The translations under genes and the position numbers were made by a program. Positions 20,081 to 32,758 of a stretch of DNA of 64,000 nucleotides are shown here, in pieces. This DNA is from Numida meleagris. Its lineage: Eukaryota; Chordata; Aves; Galliformes; Numididae. A model generated the notes under the pieces. The model saw nothing but the letters and a program-made list of their open reading frames with translations. It ran no database searches and was not told the DNA's origin. The stretch covers positions 146,224,851 through 146,288,850 of the forward strand of contig NC_034410.1 in the NCBI RefSeq assembly GCF_002078875.1, in the 5' to 3' direction. Within the stretch, counting starts at the first letter, position 1. The number at the start of each line of letters is the position of its first letter.

Positions 20081-22926
20081 TTCCCCCTTAGCAACACAAA
20101 GCAATGCCTTGCTGCTAATTCTAGCAAGGGAAAAACACTGTTTGGACTCTGGAGAGAAGCTCTCTGCATTCACCTTTCACACATCCTCCCCAGCCTGAGA
20201 GATGCCATGTTTAGTGATGACAGGAGTACAGGAGTTGCAGGAGAACTTGGGAAATTCGTACTTTCAGCCTGACTATGGTATTGCATGATATGAGGCACTG
20301 GATGAATCTCAATAACTTCTTAGTCTCTAATAGAAAGTAAATAAATAATCAAATAAGACAGCAGTAGATGTTATCTTTTTCCTTGTCTTGTAGTGTATCT
20401 GTAAACTGTGTTCAATTAAATGGAGGGTCCACAGATTACCTGGAAGATATCTACATACACCCCTGTCTGCTAGTTCCCATCATGACCTCCTTGCAAAAGC
20501 TGTGTATAGCCTTGAGGTTGAGCCATTTATGTCAACTTCAGAACATTAATCAGTGCAGCACTCTTACCTGCTTGCCTTAGACCAAACCTGGATGATTACT
20601 TGCTTCTTCCTTTCACCAGATTTTTCAGTGATGTCCCTCACTCAGCTGTACAGAAACCTTTATCAGACCTTACTAAGTGGATGTTAGCTCAGATGAGTCT
20701 GATCTCTGACCTGTTCTGATCTCTAAGCTCATATCTCAACCTCATGACAGGGTGTTTTATCAGCCTAACCCTATCCTGCAAAGAAAAGAATGAAAGCCCT
20801 GAAAAGCAGAATTTTTTCCTAGAAATTGCAAGGCAATCCCGACCACTGCCAAAAGCAAAAGAGCAGTGCAATCAAAGTATTTCATGCCCTTTAAATGACT
20901 ACATTTGTCTGTGTTGCTGTCAGGATGCTCAACCAATGGCCAGCTGCCCAGCTTGCTGCAGGACCATGCTATCATTACAGCACCCTGGCAATGCCGTTTT
21001 GCTCAGGAGGCATTTGCTCAGCTTGAGCTGAATTACAGCCTGCCCCAACCTCCAGACTCGTTGGAGTCTCCCACACACCTGCTGTAAGTCTGTCACTTTC
21101 CTCAGCTACTATTACCTAACAAACACAGTTCTGGGGTACATCGTCTATCCCCATCTGGCAGTGATCTTCTGTTTTCACAGTAACATTTTGACACTCTTTT
21201 CTAATGCTGATTCCCATTACTATAATGATGAGAATTACCTTGGTGTATGCAATTCCTCCCATCTACCAGGCTTATTCAGACTTTATATAGCAAGGTTCTT
21301 TGCAGACATATCTGTGGTGGATCCCAGCAGACATTTCACAGAACCTTATATCAACCAAAACAAGTAAAAGACAAAAAGTGATGACCATTGTTAAGGAGAA
21401 TTTAAGGTACCAGAGCTGTAATGAAATGTTCACACCAGGAAGCGTGTATTTTTTGAAATAAGATCAACCCATCCCTGCACAACAGCTGGCCCCTAAGAAA
21501 TGACAGGTGTGCCACAGTTTGGGATCTATACATCAAAAACTTGAACAGCCACGTAAAGATGTGGCAGGGTATCATTGCCATAGGTGCAGTCATTACTGCA
21601 TGAAGTTATGATATGGGCTTTCAGGACATTCTTTTCCAGCTGTTTTCCTCATTATTAAAAAGATTAAGGAATCAGGCAATGCAACACCAGAAGTGGACAT
21701 ACCGCCCTGAAGTAATGCCAGAATCTTTGTTCATAGAGAAAAGTAATACTGGGCAAACAGTCAAATTGAGGCACTGTTGCATGCCTCAAACAAAAATCAT
21801 TTCTAACCTCACAGAATGTGAGAGCAGATATGCCATTATGGAATTCCAATATAATGCACATGTTGAAAAGGCATGGATACAAATTCCTTATGCTGCTGGG
21901 GCAATGGAGAGTTTCACAGAGGGTGATCAACAGGTCTTTCCTAGGCATTGACATTGTAGAGTGTGTCACCATGGCTTTTTCATTGCCTCAAAGACTGTGT
22001 TGTCCCATTCACATGCCTGTGTAGTCCCTATAAATCTTTGAGCTGGATGTTCAGAAATGTCTTCAGGAAAAGGCATCAGCTCTCCTCCTCCGACTGTTCT
22101 AGTCTGGAATCTGCAAACTTCAAGGGACCCCAGTCAATGTCAGTGCTAGTCAGACTGTATATACAACTCCCAGGCAGACCAGCAGTGAACTAAAAGCCCT
22201 TTTAACACTGTCAGACCCAATCACTTCCTACCTTGACTGCTCTGCTCTACTAACTCTCTTTGAGAACTTTGGTTTTCTCAAGTGAAACATTGGGATTTGC
22301 TTTGAGTGATGAATGACATATAGACATTTAACAGTACGTGTACGTTGTGGGTCATAAAACACAGTGAACAAAGTAGTAAGTAGCCTGCTCACAGGCTAAT
22401 GTGTTTCTAAATAGGCTAACCAGCTGAACAGTTGGAGCTATCCATCAGCACAAACTTTTGCATTGCTTTTGATTACAATGTCACTGTATTCACAGGCAGG
22501 GTGGAAAATGCATTTACATATTAATCTCGATGCTGTTTTTCTCAAGGTTACTGGACAAAATGGAACACTGAAGCAATCCAATCAGTCCCAGAGCTGTTGC
22601 TTGTTTTATTAAAATTCATGGCCTACCTTATTATTTTTGTTAAATACAAAAGCTGCGTTGAACCTGACAGCTCTATAAGAGACAGATAAGATTCAGAGTA
22701 TAGGAGTTTTAATCTGTTTCCTTTTTTTTCTCTAGTATACTGATTGCAAAATGACACATATCTTCTTTTCCTCCCTTCCTTCTGTCTCAAATGTGTTTTA
22801 CATTCACAGTAACAACACCTCATTGACTTTTGAGTAGAGGATTTAGTGTACTCAGCTACTCTGGCCACCTGCTTCATTGTGGACAGATTTCCACTGGCAA
22901 CAACCTGTAAAAAAGAGACACAATTC
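20081..22926. other. Single-copy-looking DNA
   Basis: Nothing recognised in 2.8 kb. Frames of 112 codons (plus, 21613-21951) and 102 codons (minus, 21664-21972) overlap each other, which argues against either being coding. Confidence 0.55.
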
Positions 22927-23088
22927 AGAATCATAGAATCATTAAGATTGGAGAAGACCACGAAGACCACCTAGTCCTGCTGCCAACTCATCCCCACCAT
23001 GCCCACTAAACCATATCCCTAGGTGGCATATCTACATATTTCTTGAACACCTCCAAGGATGATGACTTCACCCCTTCCTGGGCAAGAA
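22927..23088 (-). mobile_element. CR1 3' fragment
   Basis: AGAATCATAGAATCATTAAG, GGAGAAGACCACGAAGACC, CATGCCCACTAAACCATATC and TTTCTTGAACACCTCCAAGG are all CR1 3' UTR and ORF2-end phrases in antisense. Confidence 0.93.
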
Positions 23089-26000
23089 AACCATAAAACT
23101 AGTGGGATATGTGACAGTTTTTTGTGAAACCAATGCTTCCATCTGGCTCGATGGTAATGGCTGCAATTCATAGTAAGTTCTCAAGGTGGTCAGTAGAGAT
23201 TTTGTATGAAATTTTGTTCTTCCTGTACTTGATCCTTCAAAATAGTTGTTCACAAAGGTGCACGTACTGCCAAAAGCCATGATATGATTAAGGCGTGATT
23301 GTGAAGCAAGGGATTTTTTTCTCTTATAAAAGTCTGGTAAAGAGACATGATCAGATTTTTTAATTGAATATCTGATTGCAACTCTGTACATTCCATTTGA
23401 AAAATGTATTCATGTAAACTGAAATAGAGTTGCAAATATTCAAAAAAAATGATGATGTTTTCAGCTAATCTCTGGCTGTTTCAGGCAATCTAATCATTTT
23501 AGGCAGACTCGAGGAAAAGCAGAAATCTGCTTCTGCTTTTAATGTCCCATTAGCTCCTGAGGGTCTCTTGGGATGAAAAATTCCGGCCACCAAAACATCT
23601 CAGAGGAAGGAGTAAGGCAAGAGGTCCTGGCATGAGATATGGAGCCCTAAAACACATAGTGCATATTCTTAATGAGTTAATACTATAGGCGTTCACACTG
23701 TAGCCTTAGATGCCTTCTCAAGACCCAGCCTGCAGCTGGCATCCCAGAGGAGCATTTCAATTGTGATTTTCTCTCAGACCAGTGACATTCCTATTGCATG
23801 CAGAAAAGGCTCAGAGATCTTTCCAGCAAGTTCTTTGATCTAGAGACTAGGTACACCATGAATGCACAAGCACTAGCAAGGTGTTTCCAGCTGTCATTAT
23901 CTTCAGCGAGGATGCTGCTGCCCTGCTACCGTTGGCTGATGATTTATTAAGAGCTATTTATGCCTGAGCCAATATTTCCTTCTGTTATCCTATCTATTTG
24001 CAGTGTCCTCTGCAGCTCAACTACATTGCTTTGATTTATGATTCATACTATTTTATTTTCTTCAGAGTTCTGCTATATTTATTTATGTTGCCCTCCAGAG
24101 CTGATTTGCAAATGTACCAATCCCAGCGACTTCTTACAGGCCCCCTCCCTGCCTGCACACGATATCATCTCCTGCTTTTGAATAAGTCATTGCTTTTATA
24201 GAGAGTAATAATTCTTAGTAAGACTTTTTTAATGTAACACTCAGCATTGGGGTCATTAGTAAACATCTCTCACCTATTAATGGGGATGATTTGAATTTCT
24301 GTAGTGTTTCTGCTAATAAGCAAAGGTCTGATTAAGACATTCATTAAAAAAACAAGCTGTTGTAATTAATTTTCTTTAATGGGGGACGGGAATGCATTGC
24401 TGCATCATTTTATTAGGCTAAAATAAATTTATAGACTGAAAAAAGTCCTGTTTCCATTGTTTCACAGAAGGAAATGCTCTTCAGTATGCAAAAACACTTG
24501 CTATCTGAGCTGGAAAGAAATTTTAGGACACTGAGAACAGAAAGGCAGTGAATACTCATTCCCTGCAGCCATTTTCCTGTATGTATCTGGACTATTCTAT
24601 GTATTCCAAACAGTACCTTTTTCACTCCCCTTCCTCAGCTTTGTGCAAATTTTCACTCTGACTCCACTTCTTTTTATGTCATTTAATAGTTGTTCCCAGT
24701 TCCATCACCCTTCATAAAGTCTTTGGCTCTAAAGAGTATTCCTAAAGGGTGTCAGTGGGTTTTGACCACAAGGGTCTCCATTACAGGCCACTTACTCTAC
24801 CAGGTAATAACTACAACTTTTTATCTCAAATGAGAGATCAGATGACAGATGATGATGACAGAGAGACATCTCCATGGTCTTTGCCAGGATCATCAAGGAT
24901 TTTGAAGGGGCCTCTTGTTTCTCATGGTGCATTGCCATGGTCTGATGGCAACCCTTGACACCATATGCCAGGCAAGAAAAGTACAGGGTTGATCTTCTGC
25001 TGGTTGCTGTTGCTGTTTGGTTTGTATTTGGCTCTCTTTGTAGACAATATATGTGCCTAACTCTTAACTCTGCTATCCCAGAACTACACTGAAGGGAATT
25101 TATGCCAGTACCACGGGTCAGCCCCATACCTGGAGCTGACCGTCCCTTCCTGCAATATGATAGCACCAGTTTCATGACTTCCTTGGAACATCAGTTTCCA
25201 CTGATTCCCCATGTTTTTTTCCGATTTCCCTAGACACAAATAAACTTCCTTCTGCCTTACTCTAGGATTTTTTAAGTCTTGCACTGACTTTGCCTATTGA
25301 GAAGCTCAGCCACACTCCAGGTCTCTGGCTATCTTCTAGTCATTCATTCTGCTCACCTCCAGCACATGACAAATGATTGTGTCATCCTTCCACTCCCACG
25401 TCCTAATCTATGTGACAAAGAGTTTCTAATCTCACCCCACTGTTCATCTCTTTCTCCCCTTAATCTCCATCAGCTCAGTGTGCCATCAGCACTTGCTTGA
25501 AATCACTTATCACACAGGCAAGTCTGTCCTGATATTTATTTAGAATTAATCAGAGACAATTTGAGGTGTTTATTAAAGCAGCAACAGTCTCAGCCTGACC
25601 TTGTAACAAGATTTCTTTCTCTAAGAAACTTCTTTTTTTTTTCCTGACACGGTGTCGAAAAACTTTCATTAGGGAACTAACGAAGGCGAAACCAGCTGCT
25701 ACATTTCAACAAACTGCCATCAATAAATTCTGATTAACAGATTCTTGGCTTCTGCTCTCTCTTTCTCTTTCTTTGTTTAAGAGAAGAAAACATCTGCTTT
25801 GCAAGAATCATCTGCCAGACCCTCTCCAAACTGAGACAGTGTCCTCTTATGTCAAGTTCATTCTCCCAAACCCTTGGGGAGACAGGCAAGAAGAAGAAAG
25901 GTATATATAGAAAGGCAAAAGTAGGAAAAAGACCTTGCTGTTCTGTTTCTCCTAGGTCATTTTCAACAGTTATTAAGACATGATTGACTCTCTGGTACTG

Positions 26001-26114
26001 AAAAAGCTTAATTAGCTGAAATGGTTTTACCAAGAGAAGCCCACAATAGTCCTGGGAGCAGAGACCCAGAACTCTGGTATTTCCTTCTTCAGGTGAATGT
26101 TTATCCACCAGATT
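23089..26114. other. Single-copy-looking DNA, AT-rich block inside
   Basis: No gene or repeat recognised in 3 kb. The segment 24190-24385 is rich in TAAT/ATTA cores (for example TTAATTAATT-like text near 24361-24372) and looks like the kind of sequence often conserved as a non-coding element. I cannot test this without other genomes. Confidence 0.5.
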
Positions 26115-26185
26115 AATAAAATAAAATAAAATAAAATAAAATAAAATAAAATAAAATAAAATAAAATAAAATAAAATAAAATAAA
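26115..26185. repeat. (AATAA)n pentanucleotide microsatellite
   Basis: About 14 near-perfect copies of AAAAT/ATAAA. The minus-strand frame over it, with repeated YFILF, is a by-product of the repeat. Confidence 0.97.
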
Positions 26186-29100
26186 CTATACATACATATA
26201 GGAAGTTCCATATATAGGGTACATCTTCTGACTGCAGAGAAAGCCTTACACTCAACTTTCAACACAGGCTGCAGCCAGTAAGTGCACCCAATGCAGAGGG
26301 TGGGCTCCTCAACTCAGAAGTCACAGTCAATGCCAAAGCACAGTTTTACTGTTAATGCCTATTTTTCCATCTTTCTTACATAGGCCTGCACCATTCGTGG
26401 CTGTCACAGTTTTGTTTGACCCTGAGTATTAATTCTGATCCACTAATTTATGGACTTGGTCTATATGCATGAGACAGATGGCCTGTTGCATTCAAAAGAA
26501 GCACAAATTGAAAATCAAGTCTGTTGACTGCTGGGAACAACTGCTCCTTTTGAGACTTCAGCATCTGCAAAGACCTGCCTTTCTGGGAGCACAGAAAGGC
26601 TTTTTGAGCTGCCAAGCCACTTGGCAGCTCCCTGTCAGCCAGATACGATTTAGCATCTCTTATTAACAGCTCTCCACAGTTACAAGAGACTCAGTGCAAG
26701 GCACAGATGAGCTGGATCTCTCAATGAAGTAGCAGCTTGGTCAGAGTCACTGACCTCATGCTTCCAAAAGCATTTCTCCTTAAATCAGGCTCCTCAGAGG
26801 AGACTGGCTCTTCCAAAATATATTACTTTGGTCAGTGTCATCTAAAGTTCCCTCACTCCCCATCTCTCCACCATCCAAGGGCTCATCTCTTTGTGTATTC
26901 AAATTTATGTTCATCAGTCAAGAGGATAAGATGGATGCAAGCTCCTGATTACACTGTAGGCAGAAAAAAGTTAAGTCCCACCAAATCACTATCCTGAAGG
27001 ATGATATATCAAATCCTACAGAAATCTTTTGCCCTGCTAGCATAGATTTGTCCAAATTCAGGGTTTTCCAAACTCAAGGTTTTCTCCAGAGACATCAGAC
27101 CCTTGGTTTAACTCAGGCCTCTGTTATAAAATGCAGTTCTATAAAATAGGAAAGAGATAGAGAGCCATCCAACCTAATACCAGTGTTTGTATAGCATCAT
27201 TTGTGGAGAACAAAGAAGAACATCTGTTCCCTTGTTTAAGGAATCTATCCTCAAGATACTCTTTTCTCCAAGTTCCCAAATAGTTTCAGGGTAACTGAAA
27301 GATTATTTGGGGCAAGCAATTAATTAGCTAGGGAAAAATAATTTCCTAGCTCTTTCTTTGTGCATACTTAGTCTTTGCATTCATCTCTTTACTTTAACTG
27401 GCCAAGAAATTTGAATAATAATGCTGTGTTTCAAAAAACCACATGCTGAAGGAAAATGATAAAAAGGAGGAAAATAAAGTACTAATGGATTATTAAAAGT
27501 TTAAATTTCTTTGAAAAAATAAGCCATAGATTGTTCCATAGAACCCAGTAATAATCTACTAAAATCAGTGAGTGTGGTCACCTGTGTCTTCATAACACAC
27601 ATAACAAACATCTTAATTAAGGAAGTCAGAATATGATGAGGATGACCCTGAAAGAATGTTTCATGCTACAGCAACCGTAAAATGAGCACAGGGACATCTG
27701 AACCAGTGGAAACATCATGTTAACCATCAACTGAGGTGTTGAGAAGAATCCTTGAGAAGTCACGGAGATGCTCTGTTGCATTACGTCTGCTCATGGAGAA
27801 TTGATCATGCAATTGAGATTTATAAATTAACCCATGAACAGCTTTTATATGCACACCAGTATTCTGGAGGACTGTGCAAATTAAAAGTTTATGTGTGGGG
27901 GGGTTATCGCAGTTGGAATTATACTTCAACAACCTCATTTGCATAAGTCAGAGATTGTAATGACTTACTCAACTAAGCATACCCATGCAGTTAATTACTT
28001 TTTTTCCAAATGAAATGCCAGAATTATTTCCCAGCTGAGAAAGGCAATCGCTCACCCAAGGCAGTGCAGGATGCTGTTGGTTTTAAAACAATTAATATGA
28101 AATTAATTTTAACAGACCACTGAACCATATTTAGTGAGCAATGCAAAGCATAATGTGACCAAACACAGCAGCTCAACTGGCTAGTCAACTTCTCTTCCAT
28201 CCTTCACCAGGAAATTCTGAGATGGGGAAACATATAAAGGGCCTTAGTTTTTTGAGGACAGGACTCCTGGAGAAATGAGAGGGGTGAGCAGAGCTCCAGA
28301 GAGAGCATAAGTTATCTTTGGAAACACATGTTATTAGGAAGGCATAATCCTTGTATTGCTACCACATATTCCAGCTTCATATTCTCATATCCGTATTCTC
28401 ACCACACAAGAAGGAATGGAAAGGTTTCCAGTGTTTGGAGGAGATAGAAAATACTGTGTCCTGGCCAAACAGTCAACATAAAAATGTATCAGAAGCAAAA
28501 GCATGACATGATCATACATCTCTGAGGCTGTTCCTGCTAATTCAAAATATGTGGCCACCTTTATTTGATCATTCAGATTTACCTGTTTGGCTTAAATTGG
28601 GCTGTCTTTGGTATGCAGGAAGGAGATGTCCACATCTGTGGTCTGGGCAAAGTACTAGGTAAGATAAAGTAGGCTATAATATTTCACTTATGTAGCCTGG
28701 TGTGGCCACCCTTTCATTCAGACTGTGTGCTAGTTTTTCTATGTCCCATAGTTTCTGGACAGCTGTCTCCAGGAGTTACTCAGTGAGTTTTTTTTCCAGT
28801 GGGTTTTCTATCCAGAGATCACGGGCAACTTGTCAAGGAACCTAAAACTTCTGGCAGAGTTATACCAATGTTAGAGTCTTTTCTGTTTCAAGTCTAAACT
28901 GACACAAATTTTATAACTGCCAAATCTGCTTAGAACAGATTGATCTTGTTCTGTCCTACTCAGCTTAAAAGTCAAATAACTTTCATCTATAATAGAGCCT
29001 GTATCACCCCTGCAACATATTGAAAATTGTCATTTCCTTAACCAGAACATATTTAATCCAAAGAAAATATTAGCTTTTGACCTGAACACACTCAGAGACT

Positions 29101-29280
29101 ATGGTGAGAGTGAGTTTGTGCCACAAGGCAAGTTTTCTACAGTCAATCCAGTTCCAGAGGGCTTAAAAAAAGATGCACAGAACACAGCAATCCACACCAA
29201 TGCATTGTTGCAGACACTTAAATTCAGCCCAGGCTTCAAACTTGATAAGAGGATATAGTGAGTCTATTCTGATCAATATG
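26186..29280. other. Single-copy-looking DNA
   Basis: No gene or repeat recognised in 3.1 kb. A G8 run sits at about 27896-27903. The segment 28005-28135 has several TTAATT cores and the text of a possible conserved non-coding element. Confidence 0.5.
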
Positions 29281-29465
29281 AGTAATGAAGCACTGGAACA
29301 AGTTGTCCAGAGAGGTGGTGAATGCCCTGTCCCTGGAGACATTCAAGGTCAGGCCGGACAGGGCTCGGAGCAGCCTGACTGAGCTGTAGATATCCCTGTT
29401 CATTACAGGGGAGTTGGACTAGATGACCTTCAGGCCCCTTCCAACTCAAATGATTCAGTGATCAT
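29281..29465 (+). mobile_element. CR1 3' fragment
   Basis: It starts AATGAAGCACTGGAACAAG and includes GTCCCTGGAGACATTCAAGG, GTAGATATCCCTGTTCATTA and GGAGTTGGACTAGATGACC. It ends in a weak tail ATGATTCAGTGATCAT. Confidence 0.93.
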
Positions 29466-32400
29466 ATGTTAGCATGGATTTATTTTCCTGAATATCTCTG
29501 TATGGACAAGGGGATGAAACCTCTACTATAGATGAGGAGATGGAGAACAGAGAATTACTGTGGTCTGACATTCTTGCAGCTCTGTTGCACCAACATGTCA
29601 CAAAGAGAGGAGATATGATACTGTAATTTCCTACTTAGGAAGTGCTTCTTGAGAAGTCTGTTCCACTTTGGTTTTAATGCATGGGTTATTAGTTTAATCT
29701 ATTTCCATGACAATAACAGATTTAATTTTGGAGATTTTTCTCAAGCAATTATTTAAATGCACGTGCATTCTGCTAGGTGTACATCCAGAAACGTATGTCT
29801 TCGAAAACTGTGTCTCTTGTTTTTTGTTGCAAAACACAAGAAGATTCTTGTGACATCAGCCTGTACATTTCAGATCCCTAAGAGCCATAAAGGTAGGAGG
29901 ACTCCAGTGGAACTGCAATGAGCTTTTGCCAACATAGTTGCAATAATGGCATCCAGGACAAGCTACAAGGCTGTAAAATATGGCAATGGTTGTATAAATT
30001 GTTCTGACACAGTGCATATATTTGCATTGCACAGTAGAGACCAGGACAGACAGGTTGGCCAGATTAAATGTCCATCTGCTTCCATGTTCCACCCCTGGTG
30101 GAAGTGACCAGTGTAGGATGCTCAAGATAATAAAGTCTAGAAATGCAAACAGTGACCCAAAAGGCACAGAGCCCTATGACACAGAGATCCTACTTCGAGT
30201 TCCTAGCTCTCCCTTGTCTCTGGATTTTCCCCTCCCTTTTCTTGCAACAGGGGCAACCTGGCCCTATGATCACACAGGTAGCAAAATTTGATTTTGCTCA
30301 CGTTAGTTTTCAGTTTTGCAAAACTGCATCATATCAGCAGTGTAATGCTCCTTCAAAGCTAAGATTGGAAGCAGGACTGTGCAGGGATGACATTCTGATG
30401 CATTTATCATTTCAGGATGTTGCATTGTTTTGCTTGTAATTTTGGTATCTTGTATTTTCTTATTATCTTTTAAAGAAAAAGATAATCAATGGCAAAATTA
30501 GCAGAAATCTTCTTTCCACATTGGAAGGAAATTGAAATATACTTAGAATTAATAGCTGCAGATGTAAAGCTGCATTTTTTCCCATCCGCTCCTTAAGAAG
30601 TGCACCTGGAGGCATTTCCATGACTCTGAACCAGTGGAGAGTACTGTGAAAGGACAATTCCTCAACATAACCTCCAAAGAACTGATGCTGTAAGTCATTT
30701 TGAGCAGGAATTAGTACCTCCAATTGTCATTTTGTTGATAGAATTGAGATGGAGAAAGACGGGGGACAGAGCACCACAACTCACTGACCTATGAACAGCT
30801 CCAAGAAGTTGATGTGGGATTTGGGAGTCTCCAGTATGATGCATCACCTTCCAGCTGATCACCCTTCATCTTGAGAGACAAATTTCAGTCCCAGCCCAGC
30901 TGCTTAACTGTAAACATCACTCTTTTCCAATCCAGCTGAGAGCAACAAGGGCAGAAGAGATGAGAGATGAGCTCTGGGACTCCGGTTTGGTGTAACATAC
31001 TCTTGAACTTTGTGGATCTGACTGACATTTGCTTTTAAGTCCACTCCAATAAAGAGACAAATTCCTCAGCACAAGGAAATGCCTTGCTTTCCTAACAGCT
31101 GTAGTGAGGTAGCGGTTCTCTGCAGGTCCATGAGGGAAGTAGTAACTTATACTTGGACAGGAAACTTGTGAGAATAGCTGTTTGGGAGGAGTGAGGATCT
31201 AGGTTGCGGATAGTTTAGGGAGAGATCTGAATTCCACATCATTTTTCTGGTTTTCTGGTCAGCAAAATAAAGATGGAGGTGTGCTTTATGTTTATTAAAT
31301 GGTTTGAGAAAAGCATCTGTTGACAGTAGTCCATATGTCTCAAAATAGAATTAGCAAAATGTGATCTTTTCTCTCCCTTGTCCCTGTAATATAACAATCA
31401 AGGGTCTCCTACTTGGAGAGATTAAGGATTTGGGATCCTAATCCTGAAGCTCTTCATGCGTATTATCCCAAGCTTTCCAGGAATAAAGTTGTTCAGTATT
31501 TACTCTTCCGTATGGTGCTTAGTCTATCCCTACTTGATTTTTCTTCCTTAGTGTTGCCACTGGAGGAAACAATATCAGAATCTGAGATTACTTTTTCTTG
31601 ATATATAGGCATGAATTTAGGATACTGAATTTATTTCAAGAGAACAGCTCAATCTACTCCTGATAACTGATCTTTCCTAAATACACACAGGAGAAACAAA
31701 AAATCTCATAGAAAGAATATCAGATTTCCTTACCAAGCTCTTACCAAGGTGGAACGGAAGTAAATTTCCATTGTAGACTGAAGTGTTGTCCCTATAAAAA
31801 CCTTGATGAATTATGAACATCGCTGGAAAAAAAAATCATGATCGGAATTCAGAAAGAAGTGCCAAGAGTGGGGAAAGTCTCATGCATACATACACAGATT
31901 TTTAACAGACAAATTAGAAAAATCCAGCAGAAGAATCAAACGACCTTGAGAGCTATCAGCCTCTCTTAATCTACATGTAATTTTTTTAAAAATCATCATT
32001 TTTCAGGAGTTATTACAATTTTAACTAGATTGGACATGAGCATTGATAGCATCAGAAGCCCTAACAACACCAAACAGTGAAAATGGAAGAAAAGTGATGC
32101 TCTGTTAGCAAACGATACGCTAATTAATTTCCCAAACTATTACTAAGGAGTCTTTAACAGTGCTATATCATTATCAAGGCATATTGTAAATTTCAGATTT
32201 GGTTTGTTGGCTTGTTGTGCACTTCCTTCCTACTATTTACCCATCCTGAAAGTCTTGGAAGGAAAGAAAGGATCAAAACTGCTAGAGATAACTTTCATCT
32301 CTGAGGTGTTGTGCATACTGCCCTTGCCTGTTTTTGCATGTATGCACAACAGAAAGAAATATATGCTTAATATAAGCACCAAAAGCAATTTTTTTATCAT

Positions 32401-32683
32401 CTATATCATTATGGTGTTAAGGATTTTGGTAGAGTGCACCCACATCATAGGGGGTGTAATTGCTTCTCAGCAAACCCTCTGTACAGTTAAAAAGGGAATT
32501 ATCCCACTGATTGCTGCAATTAAATGACTCACCCATCCATGGGAGCTGAGGGTTCAGCTGAGACCTTCTGAATCCCAAGCCTGGGGTTTTCAGTGATCCA
32601 TCCTTCTCACCACAGACCCAAGTGATTATCCTATTTCTAATATTCAGCTGATACGGACACCAAGGATTCAAAGTTCAGATGAA
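29466..32683. other. Single-copy-looking DNA
   Basis: No gene or repeat recognised in 3.2 kb. The 103-codon minus frame at 29856-30167 overlaps an 89-codon plus frame, and neither product is known to me. Confidence 0.55.
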
Positions 32684-32758
32684 GATCATAGAATCATATC
32701 ATAGAATCAGAAAGCCTGGAAAAGACCTCCAAGATCACCACGTCCAACCATAAACCTG
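32684..32758 (-). mobile_element. CR1 3' tail fragment
   Basis: GATCATAGAATCATATCATAG (three tail units), then AGCCTGGAAAAGACCTCCAA and ATCACCACGTCCAACCATAA. Confidence 0.9.

Noticed and set aside
25734..26255. 173-codon minus frame with repeated YFILF, looking like a membrane protein
   Set aside because: The hydrophobic repeat is the (AATAA)n array read in antisense. The flanks match nothing known to me.
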